Both the position numbers and the translations under genes were made by a program. From positions 1 to 32,614 of the forward strand of contig QCAB01000009.1 in the NCBI GenBank assembly GCA_003282105.1: a DNA stretch of 32,614 nt. Direction: 5' to 3'. The notes under the pieces are model-generated. The model had not been told where the DNA came from and ran no database searches. It saw nothing but the letters and a program-made list of their open reading frames with translations. Source of the DNA: SAR86 cluster bacterium AG-339-G14. Lineage in GTDB: Bacteria; Pseudomonadota; Gammaproteobacteria; Magnimaribacterales; AG-339-G14. Shown in pieces: positions 25,127-32,614 of the stretch (position 1 is its first letter; each line of letters begins with the position of its first letter).

Positions 25127-26782
25127 ATGGAAAATTTAAAAAGACTACCCGTGATATGTTCTATGGGAGGATTAAATTCTGGGGGTAGAACCTCAGGAAA
25201 CATATCTTACAGCAGATTAGTCTACGAAAATTTATCAAATGAAGAAAAAAAGGAAGTTTTAAAAGATTTAATTTCTTTATCTGAAGAAAAAAAAACAGAA
25301 AAAGAGATTTTATCTGGAACACTGATTAGGCAGATCGATGATTTTCTGGATCCTAAAGGTTTGATGACAAAACAGATAGGCGTGAATGCCGGAGCCAAAC
25401 TTCCTGATTTTTACGAAATTGACAATTTATATAATTCGAAACAACATCCTCGAGGGATAAAAATGACTGTATTTGGAGTTAATGATGCTCTCTATAATTT
25501 GGGAATAAATTGGAGAGAAGATATTCAACCTTTATTAGATCCAAACCGAGTGGCTGTATTTGCTGGTCCTGCAATTGGTCAATTAGATGAAAAAGGTCTT
25601 GGAGGTTTAATGCAGTCTAGATTGCAAGAGAAAAGAGCAAGTTCTAAACACCTATCTATGTCATTGATAGAAATGTCAGCAGACTTCATTAACGCATACA
25701 TACTTGGTTCTGTTGGAAAAAGTGGTCAAGTAGCAGGAGCTTGTGCAACTTTCTTTTATAACCTCAACGCAGCTACTACGTTAATAAAATCTAACGAAGT
25801 TGATTTTGCTGTAATAGGATCTGCAGAAGCTCCTATAAACCCTGAAGTCACCGACGGATTTTTTGCTACAACAGGTATAGCAGATGACAAAAAAATATTA
25901 GCTATGCAAGAAAGACATGGTGAGCCTTTTGACAAAGTAGATTTTTCCAAAGCGTGTAGACCGTTTGGGGACAACTGTGGTCTTGTTTTGGGAGAATCGT
26001 CTCAATTTGCAATTGTGACATCCCTTGAATTTGCAATTGAAATTGGTGCAGAAATTTTATGTGCCGTACCAAACGTCTTTATCAATTCTGATGGAATTAA
26101 AAAATCAATCAGCTCTCCAGGAATAGGAAATTATTTAACTATGGGGCAAGCGTTTAAAAGATATCTCAAAGATCATGAAAACCCTAAGCTTTCCTGTGTG
26201 ATTGCTCATGGTACAGGAACTTTTCAAAATAGAAGCACCGAGTCCGATGTATTAAGTAAATGTGCGACGTCTATGGGAATGAAGAATTTAAAAGTTACTG
26301 GATTGAAAGGCTATTTAGGTCACACAATGGGACCGGCTGGAGGTGACCAACTTGCATGTTCTTTAGGAATTTTTGATCGTGGAATTATTCCTGGACTTAA
26401 CTCAACTCCAAAACTCGCCGATGACGTGATCACAAATAACTTAAATTTTTGTATGGAAAACGAAGAAATAGATACATCTGATTTAGACGCATTTTTCTTA
26501 AACGCAAAAGGATTTGGAGGAAATAATGCTACCACAAGCATTTATAAATCTAACTTTGTAACAAAAATGCTCCCAAAAATATTTTCCAAATCCGATCTTT
26601 CAACCTATGAAGCTGCATTAGAAAAAACTAGAGAAAATAAACTTGTATATAATTCAAATTGTTTAAAAGGAAATTTCAACCTCATATATAGAGCCAACGA
26701 AGAAATTTTGAATCCTGAGACGGATTTGGAGATGACTTCTGAAGCAATAAAATTAAGAGATTACCCTGAGATAAAAATTTAG
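25127..26782 (+). CDS. fabY: beta-ketoacyl-ACP synthase, FabY-like initiating enzyme
   Basis: This is a thiolase-fold condensing enzyme. It keeps the KAS I/II triad Cys206 (VAGACATFF), His361 (IAHGTGTFQNRSTESD) and His399 (LKGYLGHTMGPAGG), plus Lys394. The ~100-residue N-terminal section beginning RLPVICSMGGLNSGGRTSG resembles P. aeruginosa FabY, which condenses acetyl-CoA with malonyl-ACP to start fatty acid synthesis in place of FabH. Length (551) is somewhat below FabY of Pseudomonas. I chose the ATG at 25127; a TTG at 25115 would add four residues. It ends directly against the convergent SDR gene. The symbol is by similarity pattern; a role in another condensing reaction cannot be excluded. 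Confidence 0.75.
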   Translation: MENLKRLPVICSMGGLNSGGRTSGNISYSRLVYENLSNEEKKEVLKDLISLSEEKKTEKEILSGTLIRQIDDFLDPKGLMTKQIGVNAGAKLPDFYEIDNLYNSKQHPRGIKMTVFGVNDALYNLGINWREDIQPLLDPNRVAVFAGPAIGQLDEKGLGGLMQSRLQEKRASSKHLSMSLIEMSADFINAYILGSVGKSGQVAGACATFFYNLNAATTLIKSNEVDFAVIGSAEAPINPEVTDGFFATTGIADDKKILAMQERHGEPFDKVDFSKACRPFGDNCGLVLGESSQFAIVTSLEFAIEIGAEILCAVPNVFINSDGIKKSISSPGIGNYLTMGQAFKRYLKDHENPKLSCVIAHGTGTFQNRSTESDVLSKCATSMGMKNLKVTGLKGYLGHTMGPAGGDQLACSLGIFDRGIIPGLNSTPKLADDVITNNLNFCMENEEIDTSDLDAFFLNAKGFGGNNATTSIYKSNFVTKMLPKIFSKSDLSTYEAALEKTRENKLVYNSNCLKGNFNLIYRANEEILNPETDLEMTSEAIKLRDYPEIKI

Positions 26783-27682
26783 TCATCTATTCAAAGGTTT
26801 GTCTTTTGGAAATAATCTTCTAATAAGAAACACGAATGGTAAAAGATAAATGTACCATTTAGGGAAAATCCTTTGAATGAGGTCATATGCATGGGCGTCT
26901 GAGCCCACAAGAATCCTTTTATTTTTTTTCTTGATATTTTTTAAAATGATTTTAGCTGCGGTATTAGCATTAATTGGCGCCTTATCTTTGAAAAGCTGGC
27001 CAGCCTCCTCAACAGTTTTTGCTTGCGTTCCAAAAAGATTTGGTCCATCTTCAGCATCTTCATCAAAATCGAACTTTCCATTTTTAGCTCCAATGTTAGC
27101 AATGTTAGTACCAATGTGGCCTGGGTGAACTGAATAAACCTCTACATTTGATTTTTCCATTTTCATCTCTAAGGCGAGACTCTCTGTAAAACCTCTTACA
27201 CCATATTTTCCCACATGATAAATAGATTGATTTGGAACACTTAACAAACCGAATATAGAAGAGGTATTTATAATTGCTGCTTCGGGGCGTTCTTTCAAAA
27301 AAGGTAAAAATGCTCTAGTTCCATTTATTACCCCGTGAAGTAGTATACCTAATCCCCATTCCCAATCTTCATCGGTGGAATCTTCTACTGTAGAAGAGAG
27401 TGCTACGCCAGCATTGTTAAAAACCATATCTACTGATCCATGTTCTTCGATAACTTTTTCAGGTAGATCAAATACAGCCTGTTTATTTCCAACATCTACA
27501 ATGTGTTTTGAAACACCTACGTTATATTTTTTTAATAATTCTGCGGTTTCGTTTAGAGTCTCTTCATTTATTTCAACTAGGGCTATGTTTGCTCCATTAC
27601 TAGCTAACTCAATTGCCAATTCTCTTCCCATGCCTGACCCTGAGCCAGTTATGACAGCAACTTTATTTTTAAAATCTTTCAT
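26783..27682 (-). CDS. short-chain dehydrogenase/reductase, probably membrane-associated
   Basis: Classical SDR fold: cofactor loop TGSGSGMG (12-19), NNAG (89-92), Ser near 141-142, Tyr155 and Lys159 (YHVGK). The 299-residue length exceeds the ~250 norm because of a C-terminal extension with a hydrophobic stretch (WYIYLLPFVFLI) and basic residues that could sit on the inner membrane. The acidic residue after the second strand (VEIN) favours NAD over NADP. The substrate is unknown; the nearby acyl-CoA synthetase and ketoacyl synthase make a lipid substrate plausible but unproven. The ATG shares one base with the Maf stop (TAATG), so the pair is probably translated together. Confidence 0.85.
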   Translation of the reverse strand: MKDFKNKVAVITGSGSGMGRELAIELASNGANIALVEINEETLNETAELLKKYNVGVSKHIVDVGNKQAVFDLPEKVIEEHGSVDMVFNNAGVALSSTVEDSTDEDWEWGLGILLHGVINGTRAFLPFLKERPEAAIINTSSIFGLLSVPNQSIYHVGKYGVRGFTESLALEMKMEKSNVEVYSVHPGHIGTNIANIGAKNGKFDFDEDAEDGPNLFGTQAKTVEEAGQLFKDKAPINANTAAKIILKNIKKKNKRILVGSDAHAYDLIQRIFPKWYIYLLPFVFLIRRLFPKDKPLNR

Positions 27683-28287
27683 TATTCAATTATTCCCTCC
27701 TCGATAAAGACATCCATTAATTTGTCAATGTCCAGACCTTGAATAGTATATTCAGTGCCTAAAATGTTTGTAAATAGTTCTTTTCCATAGGACTCAAATT
27801 TATAACTTCCACTGCAACTAAAAGGTTCATCTAATTTTATGTAATCATGGATTTCTTGATCGGACAGAGATTTCATGGTTAATTCTGCTACAGAAAACGA
27901 TTGCCATAGAATTTTTCCATTGAAACAAATAGCCATCCCGCAATTTTGAAAATGAGATCTTCCGGAAAGTTTTTTTAAAGATTGAAATGCATTATCTGAA
28001 TTTTCAGGTTTATTTAATACTTCGCCATCTAGGGCGCATACTTGATCAACCCCTACAACGTAATAATTTTCTTTTATGTCACTTACGGTTAATGCTTTTT
28101 CTGTGGCCAATTGCATGGCTAAATTATTAAATTCAATTCCTTTGAAATTAAGTTTTATTAATTCTTCGTCAACATCTGATTTGACGAATTCACAATTTAT
28201 TCCATGAGCTTCAACTATTTCTCTCCTGATGGATGAAGCGGTTGCGAATATTAAGGGTTTAAGGAGTCTTTTTGGAGCCGAAGACAA
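27682..28287 (-). CDS. Maf-family nucleotide pyrophosphatase
   Basis: Maf proteins hydrolyse nucleoside triphosphates (canonical dTTP/UTP or modified nucleotides) to monophosphates. Support: FATASSIRREIVEAHGINCEFVKSDVDE at the place of the usual 'LaSaSprR.elL...gi.f....vDE', YYVVGVDQVCALDGEVLNKP (the VGaDtvv.ldg.ilgKP motif), AFQSLKKLSGRSHFQNCGMAI, and the late helix-forming segment IHDYIKLDEPFSCSGSYKFESYG. The canonical SPRR is changed to SIRR and the Asp-Thr of the second motif to Asp-Gln, so specificity may differ from the textbook members. It lies one base after folE and overlaps the SDR gene. Confidence 0.85.
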   Translation of the reverse strand: MSSAPKRLLKPLIFATASSIRREIVEAHGINCEFVKSDVDEELIKLNFKGIEFNNLAMQLATEKALTVSDIKENYYVVGVDQVCALDGEVLNKPENSDNAFQSLKKLSGRSHFQNCGMAICFNGKILWQSFSVAELTMKSLSDQEIHDYIKLDEPFSCSGSYKFESYGKELFTNILGTEYTIQGLDIDKLMDVFIEEGIIE

Positions 28288-28288
28288 A

Positions 28289-28888
28289 TTAGTTATCGGT
28301 ACTAATTAAATTCATAAACTCAGCTCTTGTATTAGCGTTTTTCCTAAAAGTACCTAGCATTCTACTGGTTACTGTGCTGGTTTCGGTTTTATGAATTCCT
28401 CTAGTTGTCATACACATATGAGCAGCGTCAATAACAACTGCTACACCTTTAGGATTTAAAACCTCCTCAATGGTGTCAGCAATTTGTGCTGTCATCGTTT
28501 CTTGAGTTTGCAATCTTTTACCAAAGAGATCAACCATTCTTGCTAACTTACTTATTCCTACTACTTTCTTGTTGGGGATGTACCCTACGTGAGCTACGCC
28601 AATAATAGGAACCATATGATGTTCACAATGAGATTCAACCCTTATACCTTTGACAATAACCATTTCGTCGTAACCTTCGACTTGTTCAAAAGTTCTTGCA
28701 AGGACTTCTTTTGGATCTTCATGATATCCAGCAAAAAATTCATCGTAAGCTTTAATAACTCTTTTTGGGGTATCCACTAAACCTTCTCTTGTAGGATCAT
28801 CACCTGTGTAAGCAAGAAGAGTTTTTACTGCCTCCATAGCTTGATCTCTTGAAGGCCTGAAATTAATTATTTTTTCGTTTTTCTTCAT
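28289..28888 (-). CDS. folE: GTP cyclohydrolase I
   Basis: It converts GTP to 7,8-dihydroneopterin triphosphate, the first step to tetrahydrofolate. The 199-residue protein has zinc ligands Cys88 and His91 ([11 protein letters not shown]) and Cys159 (HMCMTTRGI), with [21 protein letters not shown] and FGKRLQTQE as the catalytic and oligomer blocks. [17 protein letters not shown] is the N-terminal signature. It precedes maf by one base. A 76-base gap separates it from the upstream DUF4389 gene; that gap presumably holds a promoter but no unambiguous one was seen. An inverted repeat CTAAT-AAGA-ATTAG occurs in it. Confidence 0.97.
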   Translation of the reverse strand: MKKNEKIINFRPSRDQAMEAVKTLLAYTGDDPTREGLVDTPKRVIKAYDEFFAGYHEDPKEVLARTFEQVEGYDEMVIVKGIRVESHCEHHMVPIIGVAHVGYIPNKKVVGISKLARMVDLFGKRLQTQETMTAQIADTIEEVLNPKGVAVVIDAAHMCMTTRGIHKTETSTVTSRMLGTFRKNANTRAEFMNLISTDN

Positions 28889-28964
28889 AATGTATTTCGT
28901 AATTTACCAGATTCTTTCTTGAATTTCCTTAATTAGACTAATTCTTATTAGGGTATAAATTTTA

Positions 28965-29288
28965 TCAATCGGGAAAGGGGCTAAAAGGAAAAGGTTTTAA
29001 ATCAGAACTATAAGTAACAAAATCAATTATTTGACTTAGATAATTTCTTAACTTAATTGAAAAACCTAACAAATTTTCGTTCGGTTTTTTTGTAAAAATT
29101 GTAAATAAAAATTGAATGCCGGCTATAAACCAAAGAATAATATCGGTAAAAGTAAAAACAAATAAAAAAATAACAACCAAAATTAATCTTAACCAGATTG
29201 AAGTCTCTTTAATATTTTCGACTACCTCTTCTGTATTCACAGATACCACTTCTTGAATAGTTTCCTTTTTTACCTTACTTTTAGCCAT
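28965..29288 (-). CDS. DUF4389 family membrane protein
   Basis: The 107-residue protein has an N-terminal lysine/glutamate-rich segment, then one or two hydrophobic helices (LRLILVVIFLFVFTFTDIILWFIAGIQFLFTIF), then KPNENLLGFSIKLRNYLSQIIDFVTYSS and the terminal LKPFPFSPFP. The 'pn..l..f...l..Yl.qi..f.ty.s...PFPFs' ending is the DUF4389 signature. Its function is unknown; it is probably an inner-membrane protein. It lies 2 bases after gpsA and is most likely co-transcribed with it. Confidence 0.8.
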   Translation of the reverse strand: MAKSKVKKETIQEVVSVNTEEVVENIKETSIWLRLILVVIFLFVFTFTDIILWFIAGIQFLFTIFTKKPNENLLGFSIKLRNYLSQIIDFVTYSSDLKPFPFSPFPD

Positions 29289-29290
29289 GA

Positions 29291-30292
29291 TTAAGTGTCC
29301 CTATTATCACCTTCAATCAAAATATCTGCAAAACAATCTTTTGGATTTTCTTTCTCAAAAATTATTTTATTTAAAATATCCACAATTGGCATTGTTAAAT
29401 TAAGCTCCTTCTTTTTTTTAAAAATTATTTCCAACGTACCTATGCCTTCGACAACTTGATTTACTTTCTTCAATGACGCTTCTACGTCCATACCCTGTCC
29501 TAAATAGTGCCCAAAAGAATAATTTCTGCTATTGGATGAACTAGATGTAGCTATAAGGTCTCCCACTCCAGCCAACCCCATTAAAGTTTCGGGGCTTGCT
29601 CCTAAAGATTTTAATAATTCTGACATTTCATGAAGGCTTCTGGTAAGAATCATTGCCTTAGTATTAAATTTACTTCCCAGACCATCGGCTATGCCTGCCG
29701 AAATAGCATAAATGTTTTTTAAAGACCCCGATAATTCAACTCCTTTTTTATCATTAGATAAAAAAACTTTAAAAAAATTGTTATTAAAACTTTTCGAAAT
29801 CTTTTCTGCCCTAGAGAGATCATCTCCTGCTAAAACTGACGCAGAAACTTGTTGTTCCATCACTTCTTTAGCTAGGTTAGGTCCTGAGATAGTAAATATC
29901 TTTGAAGAGTCAATATTAAATTCTTTGATAAGAACATCTGAAATTGTATAAAAAGAATTTTTATCAATTCCCTTTGAAGCGATTATAAACTCCTTTTTTT
30001 TTAAAATTTCTTCATCGACTAATTTGAGAGCAGATGAAATCTCTTTGGAAGGAATCGCTATAATCCATAAATCAGAAAAAATACTAAATTCACTTAAATT
30101 TTTAGTAATTTTTATATTATTGTTTAATTTAAAATCTGGATGATAGGTCTTATTAACCTTATCCTTTGAAATTGAATCAAAAACCTCATTGTTTTTGGTG
30201 TATATGAGACACTCTTCACCATTATTAGCTAATAAATTAGCAAGAGCTGTTCCCCAAGAACCTGAACCTAAAATAGAAAAACGATTGATCAT
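29291..30292 (-). CDS. gpsA: glycerol-3-phosphate dehydrogenase [NAD(P)+]
   Basis: It reduces dihydroxyacetone phosphate to sn-glycerol 3-phosphate, the backbone for phospholipids. The 333-residue chain has the dinucleotide loop ILGSGSWGTALANLLANNG (8-26), ASKGIDKNS, SGPNLAKEV, the catalytic-lysine block ELSGSLKNIYAISAGIADGLGS, and LMGLAGVGDLIATSSSSNSRNYSFG near the C-terminal domain. All blocks are in the expected order and length is normal. It is divergent from the DASS transporter with a 57-base gap and leads a leftward unit with the DUF4389 gene. Confidence 0.97.
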   Translation of the reverse strand: MINRFSILGSGSWGTALANLLANNGEECLIYTKNNEVFDSISKDKVNKTYHPDFKLNNNIKITKNLSEFSIFSDLWIIAIPSKEISSALKLVDEEILKKKEFIIASKGIDKNSFYTISDVLIKEFNIDSSKIFTISGPNLAKEVMEQQVSASVLAGDDLSRAEKISKSFNNNFFKVFLSNDKKGVELSGSLKNIYAISAGIADGLGSKFNTKAMILTRSLHEMSELLKSLGASPETLMGLAGVGDLIATSSSSNSRNYSFGHYLGQGMDVEASLKKVNQVVEGIGTLEIIFKKKKELNLTMPIVDILNKIIFEKENPKDCFADILIEGDNRDT

Positions 30293-30349
30293 TAAATTTT
30301 TATTTTTGTTTCTTAGAAAAAAAAATTATAGTCTAACTTATAATTTCTT

Positions 30350-31789
30350 ATGGATTCTTTCAATGCAAAATCTATTGGGTTCTGGATAGGGCTGATTCTT
30401 TTTATCACTGTTATTTTACTGCCTAATCCAGAAGGTTTAACGAATGACGGCAGACTTACTCTAGCGGTATTTCTTTTAATGGGAGTTTGGTGGGCTTTTG
30501 AGGCACTCCCTTTACAAGTAACTGCGTTGATGCCATTGGTATTTTTTCCCTTACTAGGAGTTATAGAAATTGGAGTTATCAGTAAGGAATATATGAACAA
30601 AGTTCAATTTCTTTTTGCTGGAGGTTTTTTAATAGCTATAGGAATCCAAAAATGGGGCCTTCACAAGAGAGTTGCTTTGAATATTTTGAAGTTAAGTGGC
30701 TTGAATGCAAGCGGCATTATAGCTTCTTTCATGCTAGCAAGTGCCTTGCTAAGTATGTGGGTAATGAATACTTCTACAGCAATAATGCTTCTACCCGTTG
30801 CAGTATCAGTTATTAAAGTAATAAACGATACTGTGAAAGAAATCGATAAGAAGCAGTCTTTCAACTTTCAATTGTGTTTACTGCTTGGTATTGCATACAG
30901 TGCTTCTATTGGCGGTATAGCAACACCGATTGGAACCTCCCCAAACGGTGTATTAATTCAATTTGCTAGTGATAATTTTGGTAAGGATATTGGTTTTGCA
31001 AATTGGATTGCTTTTGGTTTGCCTGTGACCTTAGGACTTGGTCCCATCGTGTGGATCTTGCTGACCAAATTTATTTATCCTGTAAATTTTCAGGCATCTA
31101 AAGAAGCAAAATATCAATTGAATTCTATGCTATTGGATTTAGGCGAAATGACAAATGAAGAGAAAAAAGTTGCAATAGTTTTTGGATTTACAGCTTTTTG
31201 TTGGGTCTTTAGACAAATTCTTGATGATATTCCTGGATTATCTCTTTTAGATGATTCTGTAATTGCAATGCTGGGAGGCTTATCTTTATTTTTTCTTGCT
31301 CAAAAAAATAACTCCGAAAAACTGCTTAATTGGGATGATGCTCAAACAGGTTTCCCATGGGGGCTAATATTTTTATTTGGCGGAGGAATGGCATTAGCTT
31401 TTGTTGTAAATGATTCAGGCTTAGCCTTATGGTTAGCTTCCTTGATACCGTCCCAAACTTATTTTTTCATAATACTCTTGATCGTAATAACAATGGTTAT
31501 GTTGCTTACTGAGTTAACTAGCAATCTCACAACGACTGTTACTTTTCTTCCTGTTGTAGCAAGTGTTGGAATAAATTTAGGGATTGATCCCATGTTGCTA
31601 GTGTTGCCTTTAACATTATCAGCGAGTTGCGCTTTTATGCTACCAGTGGCGACTCCCCCAAACTCAATTGTCTATGCATCTGGCTTAATACCAATTCAAA
31701 ACATGGTCAGAGCTGGAATTTTTATTAATCTAATAAGTATCTTCTTTATTTTTATTTTGGCTTATTTGTTTATTCCTACTTTACTTTGA
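30350..31789 (+). CDS. DASS/SLC13-family sodium-coupled anion transporter
   Basis: This is an inner-membrane carrier of about 479 residues with roughly 11-12 hydrophobic helices. The two inverted-repeat signatures are visible: MWVMNTSTAIMLLPVAVSV with IGGIATPIGTSPNGVL in the first half, and TELTSNLTTTVTFLPV with FMLPVATPPNSIVYASG in the second. The S-N-T and T-P-P-N type motifs build the sodium and substrate sites. Family substrates are dicarboxylates, citrate or sulfate; the sequence does not decide. TATAAT (30339-30344) lies just upstream of the ATG, suggesting a very short or absent leader. The gene is followed by the structured RNA locus. Confidence 0.9.
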   Translation: MDSFNAKSIGFWIGLILFITVILLPNPEGLTNDGRLTLAVFLLMGVWWAFEALPLQVTALMPLVFFPLLGVIEIGVISKEYMNKVQFLFAGGFLIAIGIQKWGLHKRVALNILKLSGLNASGIIASFMLASALLSMWVMNTSTAIMLLPVAVSVIKVINDTVKEIDKKQSFNFQLCLLLGIAYSASIGGIATPIGTSPNGVLIQFASDNFGKDIGFANWIAFGLPVTLGLGPIVWILLTKFIYPVNFQASKEAKYQLNSMLLDLGEMTNEEKKVAIVFGFTAFCWVFRQILDDIPGLSLLDDSVIAMLGGLSLFFLAQKNNSEKLLNWDDAQTGFPWGLIFLFGGGMALAFVVNDSGLALWLASLIPSQTYFFIILLIVITMVMLLTELTSNLTTTVTFLPVVASVGINLGIDPMLLVLPLTLSASCAFMLPVATPPNSIVYASGLIPIQNMVRAGIFINLISIFFIFILAYLFIPTLL

Positions 31790-31819
31790 AGATTGAAAGC
31801 GATTTAAAAAGTAGTAAAA

Positions 31820-31847
31820 TTGACTTGTTAGTCGCAAATTATAGAAT
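31820..31847 (+). promoter_or_regulatory. sigma70-type promoter for the structured RNA
   Basis: TTGACT (31820-31825) and TAGAAT (31842-31847) are separated by 16 bases, each one mismatch from the sigma70 consensus. Transcription would begin near 31851-31854, exactly where the RNA's 5' pairing arm begins. No other gene lies downstream on this strand, so the promoter serves the RNA. Confidence 0.6.
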
Positions 31848-31852
31848 TTAAA

Positions 31853-32059
31853 ACAGGGTCTCTATTTTTGCTAATTCCAACAATCCCTGACAGGAGGTGA
31901 TCCAAAATTAATACGAACAATTTAACAGGAATATCAGGGAGGACCGCCTGACTAGGGTTATCCCTATTCCGACTAGAAGACGCTTCGGCCGCTTCTAGAA
32001 AGATTTAAGTTGAGATACTTTATCTTGAAACCCTGTCTCTTCGGAGGCAGGGTTTTTTT
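31853..32059 (+). ncRNA. structured non-coding RNA with 14-nt complementarity to the 16S rRNA 3' end
   Basis: This ~205-base locus lies between the DASS transporter and a convergent SDR gene. It has a promoter, several hairpins, no ORF of normal size and a strong terminator. Visible structure: ACAGGGT (31853-31859) is complementary to ACCCTGT (32030-32036); TAGGG-TTAT-CCCTA (31953-31966); CTAGAAG/CTTCTAG (31973-31979 / 31992-31998) around a GC-TTCG-GC tip; AGATA-CTT-TATCT (32013-32025). AGGAGGTGATCCAA (31892-31905) is exactly complementary to TTGGATCACCTCCT of 16S rRNA. It does not look like 6S, tmRNA, RNase P or SRP RNA. Marine environmental RNA families such as the IMES motifs are candidates I cannot check. 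A leader or regulatory RNA acting on ribosomes or messages is inferred. Confidence 0.7.
32028..32059 (+). terminator. strong intrinsic terminator of the structured RNA
   Basis: AAACCCTGTCTC (32028-32039), loop TTCG (32040-32043) and GAGGCAGGGTTT (32044-32055) form a 12-bp stem with one G-T pair, capped by a stable UUCG tetraloop and followed by T residues to 32059. The T-run merges with the stop codon of the convergent SDR gene. In the opposite direction the post-stem sequence is poor in T, so it works mainly rightward. Confidence 0.93.
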
Positions 32060-32614
32060 ATACGGAAAGATTATGGCCTGAACAAGCTGTAAGTCCACCG
32101 TCGCATGTAATGGTTTCACCTATTGTGAAATTACCAGCTCTGGAGCATAAATATATTGCAAGTCCTCCAATGTCTTCCTTGGTGCCAATACGTTTAACTG
32201 GACTTCTCTCTTCTAAAGGACTGAAATCATGGGCCACCGCCGAACCAAGCATCCTGCTGGGGAATGGTCCTGGAGCAATAGCATTTACAAGAATATTTTC
32301 TCTTACTAATTTTGAAGCCAAATGTCGGGTGAGCTGGTGAACTGCTGCTTTAGAAGCACTATAAACGTAATTTTCAAAAGCTGGTGTATTGATTCCATCG
32401 ATTGAACCAATATTTATGACTTTTGCAGGTAATTCTTGTGTTCCAGATTTTCTCAGCAGAGGTAAAAGTTTTTGAGTAGTAAAAAACATTCCTTTGACAT
32501 TTAAATCCATTACTTTATCCCAACCCGATTCAGAAAAATCGTCAATATTCTCTCCCCAAGCAGCTCCAGCATTGTTAATAAGAAAATCTAATCTATCTTC
32601 TCTAGCTTTTATTT
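32058..32614 (-). CDS. short-chain dehydrogenase/reductase, N-terminus beyond window edge
   Basis: The reading frame is open to the right edge, so the gene is partial; the Met at 32510 is internal. Reading from the edge gives DRLDFLINNAGAAWGENIDDF (NNAG motif), then KVINIGSIDG with the catalytic-serine region, YSASK (Tyr/Lys pair) followed by NAIAPGPFPSRM, and the classical SDR ending SPVKRIGTKEDIGGLAIYLCSRAGNFTIGETITCDGG. Family members reduce or oxidise alcohols and ketones with NAD(P); the substrate cannot be told because the cofactor loop is outside the window. Its stop lies in the T-run of the RNA terminator, from the opposite direction. Confidence 0.9.
   Translation of the reverse strand, partial: IKAREDRLDFLINNAGAAWGENIDDFSESGWDKVMDLNVKGMFFTTQKLLPLLRKSGTQELPAKVINIGSIDGINTPAFENYVYSASKAAVHQLTRHLASKLVRENILVNAIAPGPFPSRMLGSAVAHDFSPLEERSPVKRIGTKEDIGGLAIYLCSRAGNFTIGETITCDGGLTACSGHNLSV

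Noticed and set aside
28889..28964. Riboswitch upstream of folE
   Set aside because: The 76-base gap is too short for a known tetrahydrofolate riboswitch and shows only a small CTAAT/ATTAG repeat.
31897..31911. GTG start at 31897 giving a peptide from the strong Shine-Dalgarno-like site
   Set aside because: The frame closes after four codons, and the GTG overlaps the Shine-Dalgarno itself.

Overview
The window is AT-rich and almost fully coding. It reads as a piece of a streamlined marine gammaproteobacterial chromosome. The strongest taxonomic cues are the gene orders folD / tRNA cluster / tig-clpP-clpX-lon-hupB-ppiD and mltD-gloB / rnhA-dnaQ, which are classic for Gammaproteobacteria. Very low GC, near-zero gene spacing, two large TonB-dependent receptors and a FabY-type ketoacyl synthase fit a SAR86-like lineage. 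That placement is an inference from style, not from a marker tree.

Layout. 1-1184 (+): the 3' end of a CaiB/BaiF CoA-transferase runs out of frame into an N-terminally truncated metallo-beta-lactamase-fold hydrolase, so this looks like a deletion or assembly junction. 1181-5149 (-): tightly packed rnhA-dnaQ-gltX-serine hydrolase lipoprotein-Trm112 unit. 5179-7367 (+): gloB-mltD, overlapping by one base. 7345-13516 (-): small His-rich secreted protein, ZnuD-like TonB receptor with His/Glu-rich loops, a second TonB receptor, and glucokinase, with two prominent hairpins between the genes. 13554-14348 (+): fabI. 14345-22208 (-): the protein quality-control block ppiD, hupB, lon, clpX, clpP, tig. 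22222-22649 (-): tRNA-His, tRNA-Arg, an odd tRNA-like element and tRNA-Pro. 22687-23526 (+): folD. 23532-25073 (-): acyl-CoA synthetase, divergent from fabY (25127-26782, +). 26783-30292 (-): gpsA, DUF4389 protein, folE, Maf, SDR. 30350-31789 (+): DASS-family transporter. About 31853-32059 (+): a structured non-coding RNA with its own promoter and a strong terminator. 32058-32614 (-): SDR cut by the window edge.

How the genes relate. Most are housekeeping: translation (gltX, tRNAs), replication (dnaQ, rnhA), fatty acid synthesis (fabI, fabY), one-carbon and pterin metabolism (folD, folE), phospholipid precursor (gpsA) and proteostasis. The accessory content is outer-membrane uptake (a probable zinc system and a probable organic-substrate receptor coupled to glucokinase), a carboxylate/sulfate transporter, the left-edge junction and the RNA.

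The most unusual item is the RNA at about 31853-32059. It carries a 14-nt stretch perfectly complementary to the 3' end of 16S rRNA (as known from E. coli), several hairpins, and a 5' segment able to compete with its own terminator. It belongs to no family I can name with certainty.
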